Under the pieces are notes generated by a model that made no database searches, had not been told where the DNA came from, and worked only from the letters and a program-made list of their open reading frames with translations. Below are positions 34,459 to 43,003 of a stretch of DNA of 64,000 nt, piece by piece. Numbering within the stretch: the first letter of the stretch is position 1; each line of letters opens with the position of its first letter. This stretch comes from Spirosoma terrae. GTDB taxonomy: Bacteria; Bacteroidota; Bacteroidia; Cytophagales; Spirosomataceae. The stretch covers positions 85,264-149,263 of the forward strand of contig NZ_JAAFZH010000018.1 in assembly GCF_010435915.1 (NCBI RefSeq), in the 5' to 3' direction. The translations under genes were made by a program, and so were the position numbers.

Positions 34459-34831
34459 TATAAAAAATCTTTCATACATATGTACAATGCTGGAATGCAT
34501 AGAAAAGATTTTACTATATAGTAGTCCTTTTGATAACGTCGAAGATTTTGTCTGGTCTAATGACCAATTAAATTACAACGCAACCTGGGGTTTACTTCTT
34601 GCCATTGGAGAAGAATCAAAGCGTATTGACAATGGCTTAAAGGAGGATTATCCGCAAATTCCCTGGCGTAATATTTCGGGTATGCGAAACTTTCTGGCTC
34701 ATGATTACCGAGGTATTGATTATGACTTAGTGTATGATGTAATCAACGTAAATCTGCCTGACCTGAAAAATGCACTCGTCGATATGGTGGATAAAGTTGA
34801 ATGCGACAAAGAGTTACTAAAGGAGGTTTAG
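34451..34831 (+). CDS. HEPN domain toxin (DUF86/HepT-like)
   Basis: The 126-residue helical protein carries the HEPN RNase motif R79-N-F-L-A-H84-D-Y86, i.e. R-x4-H-x-Y. The Tyr is the residue AMPylated by MntA in characterised systems. An inner ATG at 34487 (MLECIEKILLY) gives 114 residues and may be the real start. It forms a type VII-like toxin-antitoxin pair with the MNT gene it overlaps. The expected toxin action is RNA cleavage in the cytoplasm. All key residues are intact, so it is probably functional. Confidence 0.8.
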   Translation: MYSIKNLSYICTMLECIEKILLYSSPFDNVEDFVWSNDQLNYNATWGLLLAIGEESKRIDNGLKEDYPQIPWRNISGMRNFLAHDYRGIDYDLVYDVINVNLPDLKNALVDMVDKVECDKELLKEV

Positions 34832-34876
34832 ACTCCCCTTACTATCGGCATATTCAATACTTACGTAGTAAACTAA

Positions 34877-36049
34877 ATGACTGATATAAAAAAACGCCAT
34901 ATCGCTATCCTCGGCTCAACTGGCTCAATCGGAACGCAGGCTATTGACGTAGTAAAGTCTCACCCCGATCAGTTTCAGGTTGAGGTATTAACAACCAACA
35001 ATAACGCCGACTTGCTCATCCAGCAAGCCATCGACGTAAAGCCCAACGTAGTGGTTATTTGTAATGAAGATCGCTACGATCAGGTTTTTTCAGCACTCGA
35101 TCCGATTGGTATTAAGGTCTATGCAGGTGCTAAAGCCATTGCATCAGTCGTGCAAATGGACACGATCGACATGGTACTTACGGCCATGGTCGGTTATGCG
35201 GGTTTGTTACCCACCATTAAAGCCATTGAAGCGGGAAAATCGATTGCCCTGGCCAACAAAGAAACGCTGGTTGTGGCGGGTGAACTGATTACGCGGCTGG
35301 CTGCCCAGAAAGGCGTCAACATCTATCCCGTCGATTCCGAGCATTCGGCTATTTTCCAGTGTCTGGTTGGCGAATTTCATAACCCTATTGAGAAAATTAT
35401 TCTGACAGCTTCGGGAGGGCCATTCCGTGGAAAGTCGCGGGAGTTTTTGTCGACCGTAACGAAAGCGCAGGCACTCAAACACCCGAACTGGACGATGGGA
35501 GCCAAGATTACGATTGATTCGGCTACGTTAATGAACAAGGGCCTTGAAGTAATCGAAGCCAAATGGCTGTTTGGTTTAACGCCCGACCAGATCGACGTTA
35601 TTGTCCATCCACAGAGCATTATTCACTCGCTGGTTCAGTTTGAAGATGGGAGCATCAAAGCGCAGATGGGCCTTCCCGACATGCGTTTACCGATTCAGTT
35701 CGCACTGGGTTATCCCAATCGGCTACCGTCAACTTTCCCGCGTTTTAATTTTCTGGATTATCCGTCGCTGACGTTTGAACAACCCGACCTCGCTACGTTC
35801 CGGAATCTGCAACTGGCCTTCGACGCACTCAATCAGGGCGGTAATGCTCCTTGTATTATCAATGCGGCAAACGAAGTGGCTGTCGATGCATTTCTGCATG
35901 ATCAGATCGGTTTTCTGGAAATTTCGGAAATCATTGAATCATGCCTGCTCAAAACTTCCTTTGTACAAAACCCAACGTACGACGATTACGTACAGACCGA
36001 CGATACCGCCCGGCGGTTGGCTTCTGAACGAATTAAAAGTTTGGTTTAA
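34877..36049 (+). CDS. dxr: 1-deoxy-D-xylulose 5-phosphate reductoisomerase
   Basis: The 390-residue enzyme of the MEP isoprenoid pathway converts DXP to MEP using NADPH. Visible features are the NADPH motif AILGSTGSIGTQAIDVV, ANKETLVVAGELI, the metal/substrate region YPVDSEHSAIFQCLVG, the LTASGGPFRG loop, HPNWTMGAKITIDSATLMNKGLEVIEA, and the C-terminal INAANEVAVDAFL. Length and motifs are canonical. It is the first step committed to isoprenoids. The rseP gene follows 174 nt downstream with its own -7 box; in many bacteria dxr and rseP are neighbours. Confidence 0.95.
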   Translation: MTDIKKRHIAILGSTGSIGTQAIDVVKSHPDQFQVEVLTTNNNADLLIQQAIDVKPNVVVICNEDRYDQVFSALDPIGIKVYAGAKAIASVVQMDTIDMVLTAMVGYAGLLPTIKAIEAGKSIALANKETLVVAGELITRLAAQKGVNIYPVDSEHSAIFQCLVGEFHNPIEKIILTASGGPFRGKSREFLSTVTKAQALKHPNWTMGAKITIDSATLMNKGLEVIEAKWLFGLTPDQIDVIVHPQSIIHSLVQFEDGSIKAQMGLPDMRLPIQFALGYPNRLPSTFPRFNFLDYPSLTFEQPDLATFRNLQLAFDALNQGGNAPCIINAANEVAVDAFLHDQIGFLEISEIIESCLLKTSFVQNPTYDDYVQTDDTARRLASERIKSLV

Positions 36050-36173
36050 CTGTTTGTATTATATCGCTTATCCGCAGCGTTTTTGTAATCAATGCCTCCT
36101 ATAACCGGTTTAATAGCCATACCCATCAAGTTATCAAGATCTGGTTTTGGGAAGCACTGTTGTTAAATAATCT

Positions 36174-36181
36174 TAATTTTG
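36174..36181 (+). promoter_or_regulatory. Candidate -7 box upstream of rseP
   Basis: TAATTTTG fits TAnnTTTG exactly, 42 nt before the start codon. A TTTG lies 24 nt upstream (36146-36149), longer than the usual spacing, so the -33 element is uncertain. Confidence 0.4.
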
Positions 36182-36223
36182 ATCTTATTATAACGGTCCG
36201 CCGTAGCGGTATTTTTCGAATAC

Positions 36224-37543
36224 ATGGAAATTTTAGTGATGGCCGGGCAGCTCATTTTGGGTCTGTCCATCTTGGTAGGCTTGCATGAATTAGGGCACTT
36301 GTTAGCGGCAAAAGCGTTTGGTATGCGCGTCGAACAGTACTTCATCGGCTTTCCTCCTAAAATCTGGAGTATCAAACGGGGCGAAACCGAATATGGCATT
36401 GGCGCTATTCCGCTTGGCGGCTTTGTTAAGATTTCAGGAATGATCGACGAATCGCTCGATACGGCCCATGTCAACGCCGAACCACAACCTTACGAATTTA
36501 GAGCCAAACCAGCCTGGCAGCGCCTGATTGTTATGCTGGGTGGCATTATTGTCAATGTTATTGTCGGCATTCTGATCTTCGTTATTCTTACCTATAAAAA
36601 TGGTAATACGTATCTGGCCGCTAAAGATGCCAAATACGGCATTGTTGCCTACGATCTAGCCAAAAGCATTGGCTTGCAAACCGGCGACAAGATTGTTAAG
36701 GTAAACGGCAAATCCATCGTTGATTTTAATGAAATCCGCAGTTCCGATGTCTTTTTAGGCGACAATAGTTCTTATACCGTTGAGCGGAATGGCAAGCTGG
36801 AAGATATTTTTATCCCGAATAATTTTCTGGACAAACTGGCCGATAAAAAGGCGGCTGGCCAATTTATTGAGCCTATCGAGCCATTCAAAGTAGGTGAGTT
36901 AGTTCCAGATCAGCCAGCAACCAAAGCTGGCCTGAAGCCCGGCGATGTCATTACCAGCGCCAACGGTAAACCCATTCGTTTCTACCATGAATTTACGGAG
37001 GCTGTAAAACCGCTAAAAAACAAACCATTAACCTTAGTAGTCTCCCGCAATGGGCAACCCGTTACGATCAGCATGACTACGACCGAAGAGGGCACAATTG
37101 GTTTCTATCCAAAACTGTTACTACCAGTCACCAGGGAAGAATACACATTTGGTCAGGCATTATCCATCGGTACGAAAAAAGCCTTCCAGGTTGTGTTCGA
37201 TAACATTAAAGGGTTCGGTAAGATTTTCCGGGGTGAAGTGTCTGCGTCAAAAGCCCTGAGCGGACCAGGAAAAATTGCTCGTGATCTCTTCGGTGGCATT
37301 TGGGACTGGAATCGTTTCTGGACCGTTACAGGTCTGCTGTCGATGGCATTGGCGTTTATGAATGCCCTACCTATTCCGGCTCTTGATGGCGGTCATGCAA
37401 CCATACTGAGCTATGAAATCATTTCGGGCAGAAAACCAACCGATCGGTTTTTAGAGATTTCTCAACGGGTTGGTATGATTTTCCTGTTAGGTCTGATGGC
37501 TTTTGTTCTTTTTAATGATGCATTCGACATCTTATTTAAGTAG
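36224..37543 (+). CDS. rseP: RIP metalloprotease RseP (site-2 protease)
   Basis: The 439-residue membrane protease has the zinc motif H21-E-L-G-H25 in the first helix, the second-helix region LIVMLGGIIVNVIVGILIFVIL, PDZ segments (GLQTGDKIVKVNGKSIVDFNEI; PATKAGLKPGDVITSANGKPI) and the C-terminal zinc ligand motif ALPIPALDGGH. It cuts transmembrane anti-sigma factors or other membrane proteins inside the bilayer. The start at 36224 places the HExxH in the first helix as expected. A small terminator lies 17 nt after the stop. Confidence 0.92.
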   Translation: MEILVMAGQLILGLSILVGLHELGHLLAAKAFGMRVEQYFIGFPPKIWSIKRGETEYGIGAIPLGGFVKISGMIDESLDTAHVNAEPQPYEFRAKPAWQRLIVMLGGIIVNVIVGILIFVILTYKNGNTYLAAKDAKYGIVAYDLAKSIGLQTGDKIVKVNGKSIVDFNEIRSSDVFLGDNSSYTVERNGKLEDIFIPNNFLDKLADKKAAGQFIEPIEPFKVGELVPDQPATKAGLKPGDVITSANGKPIRFYHEFTEAVKPLKNKPLTLVVSRNGQPVTISMTTTEEGTIGFYPKLLLPVTREEYTFGQALSIGTKKAFQVVFDNIKGFGKIFRGEVSASKALSGPGKIARDLFGGIWDWNRFWTVTGLLSMALAFMNALPIPALDGGHATILSYEIISGRKPTDRFLEISQRVGMIFLLGLMAFVLFNDAFDILFK

Positions 37544-37559
37544 TCTAGTAGCTTTTGCC

Positions 37560-37575
37560 AGCGTTAACGCTTTTT
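37560..37575 (+). terminator. Short terminator after rseP
   Basis: AGCGTTAACGCT (37560-37571) is a perfect palindrome followed by TTTT. The stem is short (AGCG/CGCT around TTAA). It lies between rseP and a gene starting with TTG at 37580. Confidence 0.45.
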
Positions 37576-37579
37576 AGCC

Positions 37580-38098
37580 TTGAAATTACCTAAGTTACTA
37601 ATTGGAGTGATCCTTGTAGTGGCCGGTTGTCTGTCAGGCAGTCGGCCACTGACGCTTCATGATTTTCATGCCAGCGTTACCCAAATGCAGTATAATCCTA
37701 AGGAGCGCACGTTTGAAATCAGCATCCGAATCTTCACGGACGATTTTGAAAAAGCCTTATCGCAGGATTCGAATACCAAAATTCAGCTATCGGGCAACGT
37801 AGCAGCCGATAAAATTGATCCTTTAATAGAAAAATACATCCGTTCACACTTTGCTTACGTAAATTCACAGAAGCAACCCAAAGCCTTTAGCTACGTAGGT
37901 CACGAAATAGAAGCCGATGCCAATTGGCTTTATCTTGAAATGCCTTATACCGAGCCTTTTAAAGGTGGATTGCTGAAGCAAAACGTATTAATGGAGTTAT
38001 TTGAGGATCAGGTAAATATGGTAAATATTCAATATCAGGGGCAAAAAAAGACATTTGTTTTCCGCAAGAATCAGCCCATTCAGGATGTTACGTTCTGA
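37580..38098 (+). CDS. DUF6702 family protein
   Basis: The 172-residue protein begins with TTG and has a hydrophobic N-terminal segment ending in GC (LLIGVILVVAGCLSGS), suggesting a lipoprotein or signal peptide. The body has the pattern of DUF6702 proteins: HDFHASVTQMQYNPKERTFEISIRIFTDDFEKALS, IRSHFAYVNSQ, YVGHEIEADANWLYLEM, ending with a beta-rich domain. Function unknown; such genes often sit near peptidases in Bacteroidota. No ATG is available in frame near the start, and TTG fits the signal sequence. Confidence 0.7.
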   Translation: MKLPKLLIGVILVVAGCLSGSRPLTLHDFHASVTQMQYNPKERTFEISIRIFTDDFEKALSQDSNTKIQLSGNVAADKIDPLIEKYIRSHFAYVNSQKQPKAFSYVGHEIEADANWLYLEMPYTEPFKGGLLKQNVLMELFEDQVNMVNIQYQGQKKTFVFRKNQPIQDVTF

Positions 38099-38136
38099 AT
38101 AATAAATTTATTAGGTTAGTAACACCCCAACTTCGT

Positions 38137-38144
38137 TACTTTTG
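38137..38144 (+). promoter_or_regulatory. Candidate lon promoter (-7 box)
   Basis: TACTTTTG matches TAnnTTTG; a TTA at 38116-38118 sits where the -33 TTG is expected (18 nt spacing). The resulting leader would be about 130 nt, long for this window, but no heat-shock or riboswitch element was recognised in it. Confidence 0.45.
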
Positions 38145-38280
38145 TACGTGAGCCAGTGACCTGCCGTCTCGTCATAGGTCAATAGAATGGCACGGCTGTT
38201 GCAATTTGCTCATATCCTTACCTTTCCAAAAGTTTAGGACACCTACCACTAATGAAAGCTGCCAGTTTGGCAGTGTATAT

Positions 38281-40770
38281 ATGATTTCAGAAAAAGAATT
38301 AGCTACCCGATTATTGCTGGCCGATTTTGACTCGGACAATTTAGAAATTGTGCCACTAGGGTCGCCAGAAGGGTTAGACGAAGATTACGAACTACCGCCA
38401 AACTTACCTATTCTGCCTGTTCGCAATACAGTGTTATTTCCAGGCATGGTTATTCCCGTTACGGTTGGTCGAGCAAAATCAATCCGGCTTGTAAAAAAAG
38501 CCTATAAAGGAAACCGAATCATTGGTGTAGTTGCCCAGTTAAATCAGCAAAAAGACGAGCCAACTGCCGACGACCTGTACCGCTTCGGAACAGTCGCCTA
38601 TATCATAAAAATGATTACGCTACCGGATGGTAATATCACCATTATCATTCAGGGCAAGAAGCGCTTCGAAATTCAGCAGTTTATTCAGGAAGAGCCTTTC
38701 ATGACAGCCCAGGTTCGTCAGATCGAGGACTCGTTCCCGAATGTGAACCGTAAAGAAGGCAAAGCCTTATTGCAGTCGGTAAAGGATGCTGCGTATAAGA
38801 TCTTACGCCTTAATCCCGAAATACCTCAGGAAGCCCGTATTGCACTGGACAATATCGAAAGTCCAACATTTCTGTTGCACTTCCTATCGTCGAACATTAA
38901 CGCCGAAGTTGCTGATAAACAGCGGCTATTGGAAACCCTGGAAGGAAACCAGCAGGCAAACCTGCTTCTGGAATACACGCTACGTGAAGTTCAGCTTCTG
39001 GAGCTAAAGCGTGAAATTCAATCCAAAGCCTCATCGGATCTCGATCAGCAGCAGCGCGATTATTATCTGCGCCAGCAGATGAAGGTGTTGCAGGATGAAT
39101 TGGGTATGGATAATCCAGACCGTGAAATCGATGAACTCCGGATGCGGGCCGATCGGAAGAAATGGCCAGCTGAAGTACGCGCCCATTTCGACAAAGAACT
39201 GAACAAGCTCCAACGTATTAATCCAATGGCTCCTGAATATCCGGTGACCATGAACTACATTGAGCTAATGGTCGATCTGCCCTGGAATGAGTATACGAAA
39301 GACAATTTCGATCTGAAACGGGCGCAGAAAATTCTGGATGCTGACCATTTTGGTCTGGAAAAAGTAAAAGAACGGATCATTGAATATCTGGCCGTTCTGA
39401 AACTTAAAAACGATATGAAGGCCCCGATTCTGTGCCTCTACGGTCCTCCTGGTGTTGGTAAAACGTCGCTGGGTAAGTCGGTAGCCAAAGCACTGGGGCG
39501 TAAATACAGCCGTATGGCCTTAGGTGGTGTACACGATGAAGCAGAAATTCGCGGACACCGTAAAACCTATATTGGCGCCATGCCGGGTAAGGTTATTCAA
39601 AATATCCGGAAATGTGGCTCGTCTAATCCAGTCTTTATTCTGGACGAAATAGACAAGGTAAGCTCTGATTTCCGGGGTGATCCATCGTCGGCTTTACTCG
39701 AAGTACTTGATCCGGAACAGAACTCAACGTTCATGGATAATTACCTGGAAACGGAATATGACCTTTCCAGAGTTTTGTTTATCGCTACGGCCAACTCGCT
39801 CGATACTATTCATCCGGCCCTTCGCGACCGAATGGAGATCATCGACATTACAGGCTACACCGTTGAAGAGAAGGTCCAGATTGCCAAGAAATACCTGATT
39901 CCTAAACAACGCAAAGATCATGGTCTAAAGCCTAAAGATCTGATTATTGAAGACAAGGCCATCCTTCGCATTATTGAAGGTTATACCCGCGAATCGGGGG
40001 TTCGGAATCTGGAGCAAAAAATCGGGGCACTGGTGCGTAAAGTGGCGAAATCAATTGCCATGGAGGAAGACTACACGCATACGGTGAAAGCCGCCGATGT
40101 GCCTAAGATGCTGGGAGCAGAGATCTTCGATAAAGAACTCTATGCCGACGACGATATTGCTGGCGTTGTTACGGGCCTGGCCTGGACACAGGTAGGTGGC
40201 GAAATCCTGCTTATTGAGTCAAGTCTGAGTCGTGGAAAAGGCGTATTGACCTTATCGGGGCAGTTGGGCGACGTAATGAAAGAATCGGCGATTACAGCGC
40301 TGTCTTACATGAAAGCCCATGCTGATGAACTAGGTATCGACTACCGGATCTTCAATAATTACGATCTGCACATTCATATTCCGGCGGGTGCCGTTCCAAA
40401 AGATGGTCCTTCGGCAGGTATTACTATGCTAACGTCAATGACCTCCATTTATACGCAACGCAAGGTGAAGCCCTACGTAGCAATGACGGGTGAAGTAACG
40501 TTACGTGGTAAAGTATTACCGGTGGGTGGTATTAAGGAGAAAATACTGGCGGCCAATCGAGCCGGTATTAAAGAGATTATTCTCTGCTCAAAAAACCGGA
40601 AGGATATTGAGGAAATCAACACTACGTATATCAAGGACCTGAAATTCCACTACGTAGATAATGTTAGCCAGGTTCTCGACATTGCGCTATTACCGCATCA
40701 GGTTGGCAAACCGATGAAATTTATACTACCTGACGAGAAAGAACACCGGGAAACCGAACGAGCATATTAA
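38281..40770 (+). CDS. lon: ATP-dependent protease Lon
   Basis: ATG 38281 (MISEKELATRLLL) gives 829 residues; a start 25 codons upstream is not supported. The N-terminal substrate domain begins LPILPVRNTVLFPGMVIPVTVGR. The AAA+ module has Walker A GPPGVGKTS and Walker B VFILDEIDK, and the protease domain has catalytic S711 (DGPSAGITM) and K754 (GGIKEKILAA). It degrades misfolded and regulatory proteins in the cytoplasm as a hexamer. The C-terminus is short and charged. A hairpin follows 14 nt after the stop. Confidence 0.96.
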   Translation: MISEKELATRLLLADFDSDNLEIVPLGSPEGLDEDYELPPNLPILPVRNTVLFPGMVIPVTVGRAKSIRLVKKAYKGNRIIGVVAQLNQQKDEPTADDLYRFGTVAYIIKMITLPDGNITIIIQGKKRFEIQQFIQEEPFMTAQVRQIEDSFPNVNRKEGKALLQSVKDAAYKILRLNPEIPQEARIALDNIESPTFLLHFLSSNINAEVADKQRLLETLEGNQQANLLLEYTLREVQLLELKREIQSKASSDLDQQQRDYYLRQQMKVLQDELGMDNPDREIDELRMRADRKKWPAEVRAHFDKELNKLQRINPMAPEYPVTMNYIELMVDLPWNEYTKDNFDLKRAQKILDADHFGLEKVKERIIEYLAVLKLKNDMKAPILCLYGPPGVGKTSLGKSVAKALGRKYSRMALGGVHDEAEIRGHRKTYIGAMPGKVIQNIRKCGSSNPVFILDEIDKVSSDFRGDPSSALLEVLDPEQNSTFMDNYLETEYDLSRVLFIATANSLDTIHPALRDRMEIIDITGYTVEEKVQIAKKYLIPKQRKDHGLKPKDLIIEDKAILRIIEGYTRESGVRNLEQKIGALVRKVAKSIAMEEDYTHTVKAADVPKMLGAEIFDKELYADDDIAGVVTGLAWTQVGGEILLIESSLSRGKGVLTLSGQLGDVMKESAITALSYMKAHADELGIDYRIFNNYDLHIHIPAGAVPKDGPSAGITMLTSMTSIYTQRKVKPYVAMTGEVTLRGKVLPVGGIKEKILAANRAGIKEIILCSKNRKDIEEINTTYIKDLKFHYVDNVSQVLDIALLPHQVGKPMKFILPDEKEHRETERAY

Positions 40771-40783
40771 TCAACGAGACTAA

Positions 40784-40842
40784 AAAGAGTCAGGCGTACT
40801 TGGTTTAACGAATCTAGTTGAATCGGTTGCTCCTGACTCTTT
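40784..40842 (+). terminator. Hairpin after lon
   Basis: AAAGAGTCAGG (40784-40794) pairs exactly with CCTGACTCTTT (40832-40842) around a 37-nt loop. It lies 14 nt after the lon stop and just before the GTG start of the next gene, which argues against translation starting at the TTG at 40818. Confidence 0.55.
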
Positions 40843-40853
40843 ATCTTTACATC

Positions 40854-42056
40854 GTGCTTGACTTTCATCGACTTTCTGCTGACTACCAACAGGCGCTTTT
40901 ACGACAGGCTGTTCCGTTTTGGCTAAAAAACAGCCGGGATGAACGCTATGGTGGTTATTTTGATTGCCTGACGAATACGGGGCAAGCTCTCGATAGTAAT
41001 AAAGATATTGCCCTACAGGCTCAGCAAACCTGGGCCTTTGCCTGGCTCTACAATACCCTTGATGGGCAACCAGCCTGGCTGGAACACGCTATTCACGGTG
41101 GTAATTTTATTAGTCAGTTTGCGCACAGCGAAAGCATCCATACTTATGCCCAGGTAAATCGATTAGGTCGCCCCACGGCTACCGCGACCAATCTTCTGTC
41201 GGATAGTTTTACGGCAATGGCCTATTCCCAGCTTTACCAGGCCACCCGAACCGATGAGTGGTTCATGTTAGCGAAACAAACCTTCGCCAAATTGCTGCAA
41301 CGTAGAGAAGTGGTTCGTAAACAACTCGCACAGACAACGAGTCAGCAACAGCTTCTTCTCCATCTTAGTGAGCCTATAGCGCTACTAAAAGCCACCCAGG
41401 AGCTCAAGCCATTGGTAGCCGAAGACGATTGGAAAGAAACGCTTGACATTGTTTTGCATGAACTGTTACGTGAATTCCTGGACCGTCGAACCGATACGTT
41501 GCGGGAGTATATTCTGCCTGAAGGCTCGTTTGTCAATACGCCCGAAGGTCGCCGGCTCAATGTCGGTTTAACGTTTCAGGCAGTAAACTTTTTGCTGGAT
41601 CTGTCCCTTGAATCGGGGAATCGCAAACTGGCTATGCAGGTAACGACCTGGTGTCTGCATATGTGCGAACAAGCCTGGAATGAATTGTCGGGCGGCTTAA
41701 ACCAGTACGTTGACCTGAAAAAACAACCGCTGATTTTTCCCGACTGGAGCCAGAAATGGGCCTGGGTGCACGTAGAAGCCTTAGCCGCTTTAACGAAAAG
41801 CTATTTCCAAACGCGCCACCCCGACTGTCCAAAATGGCTTAAGCGCATTCACGATTTTACGTTCCAGTTTTTCCCCGACCCTCAGCATCCGGGCTGGCAT
41901 ATAGCGCTCGACCAGCAGAATAAGCCGCTAATGGAGATTAAGGCAACACCATCAGTTGGTTGCTATTCGCTCCTCCGATGTCTTGCCGAAATCTCCCAAA
42001 CGCTGATCAAATGCGGCCAATTACAACCGCTCGGCCGAAATGTACGTATTACATAA
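40854..42056 (+). CDS. AGE family epimerase/isomerase
   Basis: GTG 40854 gives a start DFHRLSADYQQALLRQAVPF, matching the usual DF-x-Y...L...PFW beginning of this family; a longer frame starts with TTG inside the terminator. The roughly 400-residue protein is an (alpha/alpha)6-barrel N-acylglucosamine 2-epimerase/cellobiose epimerase-like enzyme: DERYGGYFDCLTN, LQAQQTWAFAWLYN, RRLNVGLTFQAVNFLLDLS, SQKWAWVHVEALAAL, GWHIALDQQ. It likely epimerises a glucose or N-acyl sugar. It precedes murQ (opposite strand), so an amino-sugar role is possible but not shown. Confidence 0.82.
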   Translation: MLDFHRLSADYQQALLRQAVPFWLKNSRDERYGGYFDCLTNTGQALDSNKDIALQAQQTWAFAWLYNTLDGQPAWLEHAIHGGNFISQFAHSESIHTYAQVNRLGRPTATATNLLSDSFTAMAYSQLYQATRTDEWFMLAKQTFAKLLQRREVVRKQLAQTTSQQQLLLHLSEPIALLKATQELKPLVAEDDWKETLDIVLHELLREFLDRRTDTLREYILPEGSFVNTPEGRRLNVGLTFQAVNFLLDLSLESGNRKLAMQVTTWCLHMCEQAWNELSGGLNQYVDLKKQPLIFPDWSQKWAWVHVEALAALTKSYFQTRHPDCPKWLKRIHDFTFQFFPDPQHPGWHIALDQQNKPLMEIKATPSVGCYSLLRCLAEISQTLIKCGQLQPLGRNVRIT

Positions 42057-42078
42057 AACGGGCTGGCTACGGAGTAGA

Positions 42079-42879
42079 CTATCGCTTATAGTTGTCAATT
42101 GCTCCGCGTACGTTACCATATTGCTCCAGTAATGCTTCAGCCTCCTCGCGGCTAACGTTTATTTCACTCATCACCATTTTGGCCGCTCTGTCCTGCAATT
42201 TGATGTTAGTCAGTTGCATATCGACCATTTTATTTCCTTTTACCCGACCAAGCTGAATCATAACCGACGTCGAAATCATATTCAACACCAGTTTCTGTGC
42301 CGTACCCGCTTTCATGCGTGTGCTGCCCGTAACAAATTCAGGGCCAACCACCACCTCAACCGGAAACTCAGCGGCTTTCGCTACAGCAGAACCAGGGTTA
42401 CACACAATACATCCCGTCAGTAATCCGGCCTCTCTAGCCTGATTTAACCCACCGATTACGTATGGCGTACGCCCGGAAGCAGCTATTCCGATAACTGTAT
42501 CGAGTGAGTCAGGATGATACGGAGCTATATCTTTCCAGGCCTGTTGAATATCATCTTCGGCAAACTCAACTGCTTTCCGGATAGCCCCATCGCCACCAGC
42601 CATTAACCCAATAACCAGATCGTGCGGCACCCCGTAAGTTGGCGGACATTCAGAAGCATCGACCACCCCCAATCGGCCACTCGTTCCGGCTCCGATATAA
42701 ATCAGCCGCCCACCCTCTTTCATCCGCTTGACGATTTCGGTCACTAGAGCTTCAATCTGTGGAATGGCCTTCTCCACGGCCAATGGTACGGTTTTATCTT
42801 CCTGATTAATATTTGTCAGCAGATCGTGAACCGACATCTGCTCCAGATGCTCGTAATGCGAGGATGTTTCTGTTATCAT
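42079..42879 (-). CDS. murQ: N-acetylmuramic acid 6-phosphate etherase
   Basis: The 266-residue SIS-domain lyase removes D-lactate from MurNAc-6-phosphate in cell wall recycling. Diagnostic are KEGGRLIYIGAGTSGRLGVVDASECPPTYG, GIAASGRTPYVIGGL and GSTRMKAGTAQKLVLNMIST, with a C-terminal helix carrying SREEAEALLEQYGNVRGAI. It is somewhat shorter than the roughly 300 residues of E. coli MurQ, mainly at the C-terminus. ATG 42879 fits the family start (ITE-SSHYEHLEQMSVHDLLTNIN). Its -7 box (42884-42891) ends 4 nt before the start, implying a leaderless mRNA. Confidence 0.92.
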   Translation of the reverse strand: MITETSSHYEHLEQMSVHDLLTNINQEDKTVPLAVEKAIPQIEALVTEIVKRMKEGGRLIYIGAGTSGRLGVVDASECPPTYGVPHDLVIGLMAGGDGAIRKAVEFAEDDIQQAWKDIAPYHPDSLDTVIGIAASGRTPYVIGGLNQAREAGLLTGCIVCNPGSAVAKAAEFPVEVVVGPEFVTGSTRMKAGTAQKLVLNMISTSVMIQLGRVKGNKMVDMQLTNIKLQDRAAKMVMSEINVSREEAEALLEQYGNVRGAIDNYKR

Positions 42880-42883
42880 ACAT

Positions 42884-42915
42884 CAAAAGTAATAGCTCAT
42901 CATTTTAACTGACAA
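42884..42915 (-). promoter_or_regulatory. murQ promoter
   Basis: On the minus strand TTG (42915-42913) is followed after 21 nt by TACTTTTG (42891-42884), an exact TAnnTTTG. Only 4 nt separate the box from the ATG at 42879, so transcription should start at or just inside the start codon. Confidence 0.55.
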
Positions 42916-42980
42916 ATAATCTGATTTTTCTTGCCTTTCCGAAAAACTTCATTTTTATTTACGGCGTTATTACACTATCA

Positions 42981-42992
42981 GCGAAATTTCGC
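42981..42992. promoter_or_regulatory. Palindrome GCGAAATTTCGC upstream of ilvD
   Basis: This perfect 12-bp palindrome lies 11 nt before the ilvD start codon, in the context CA-palindrome-TAACT. The same palindrome, in the context CA-palindrome-AAACT, lies 10 nt before the leuA leader peptide start at 62060. A shared operator for branched-chain amino acid genes is the simplest reading; the binding protein is unknown. Confidence 0.5.
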
Positions 42993-43003
42993 TAACTGTT
43001 AAG

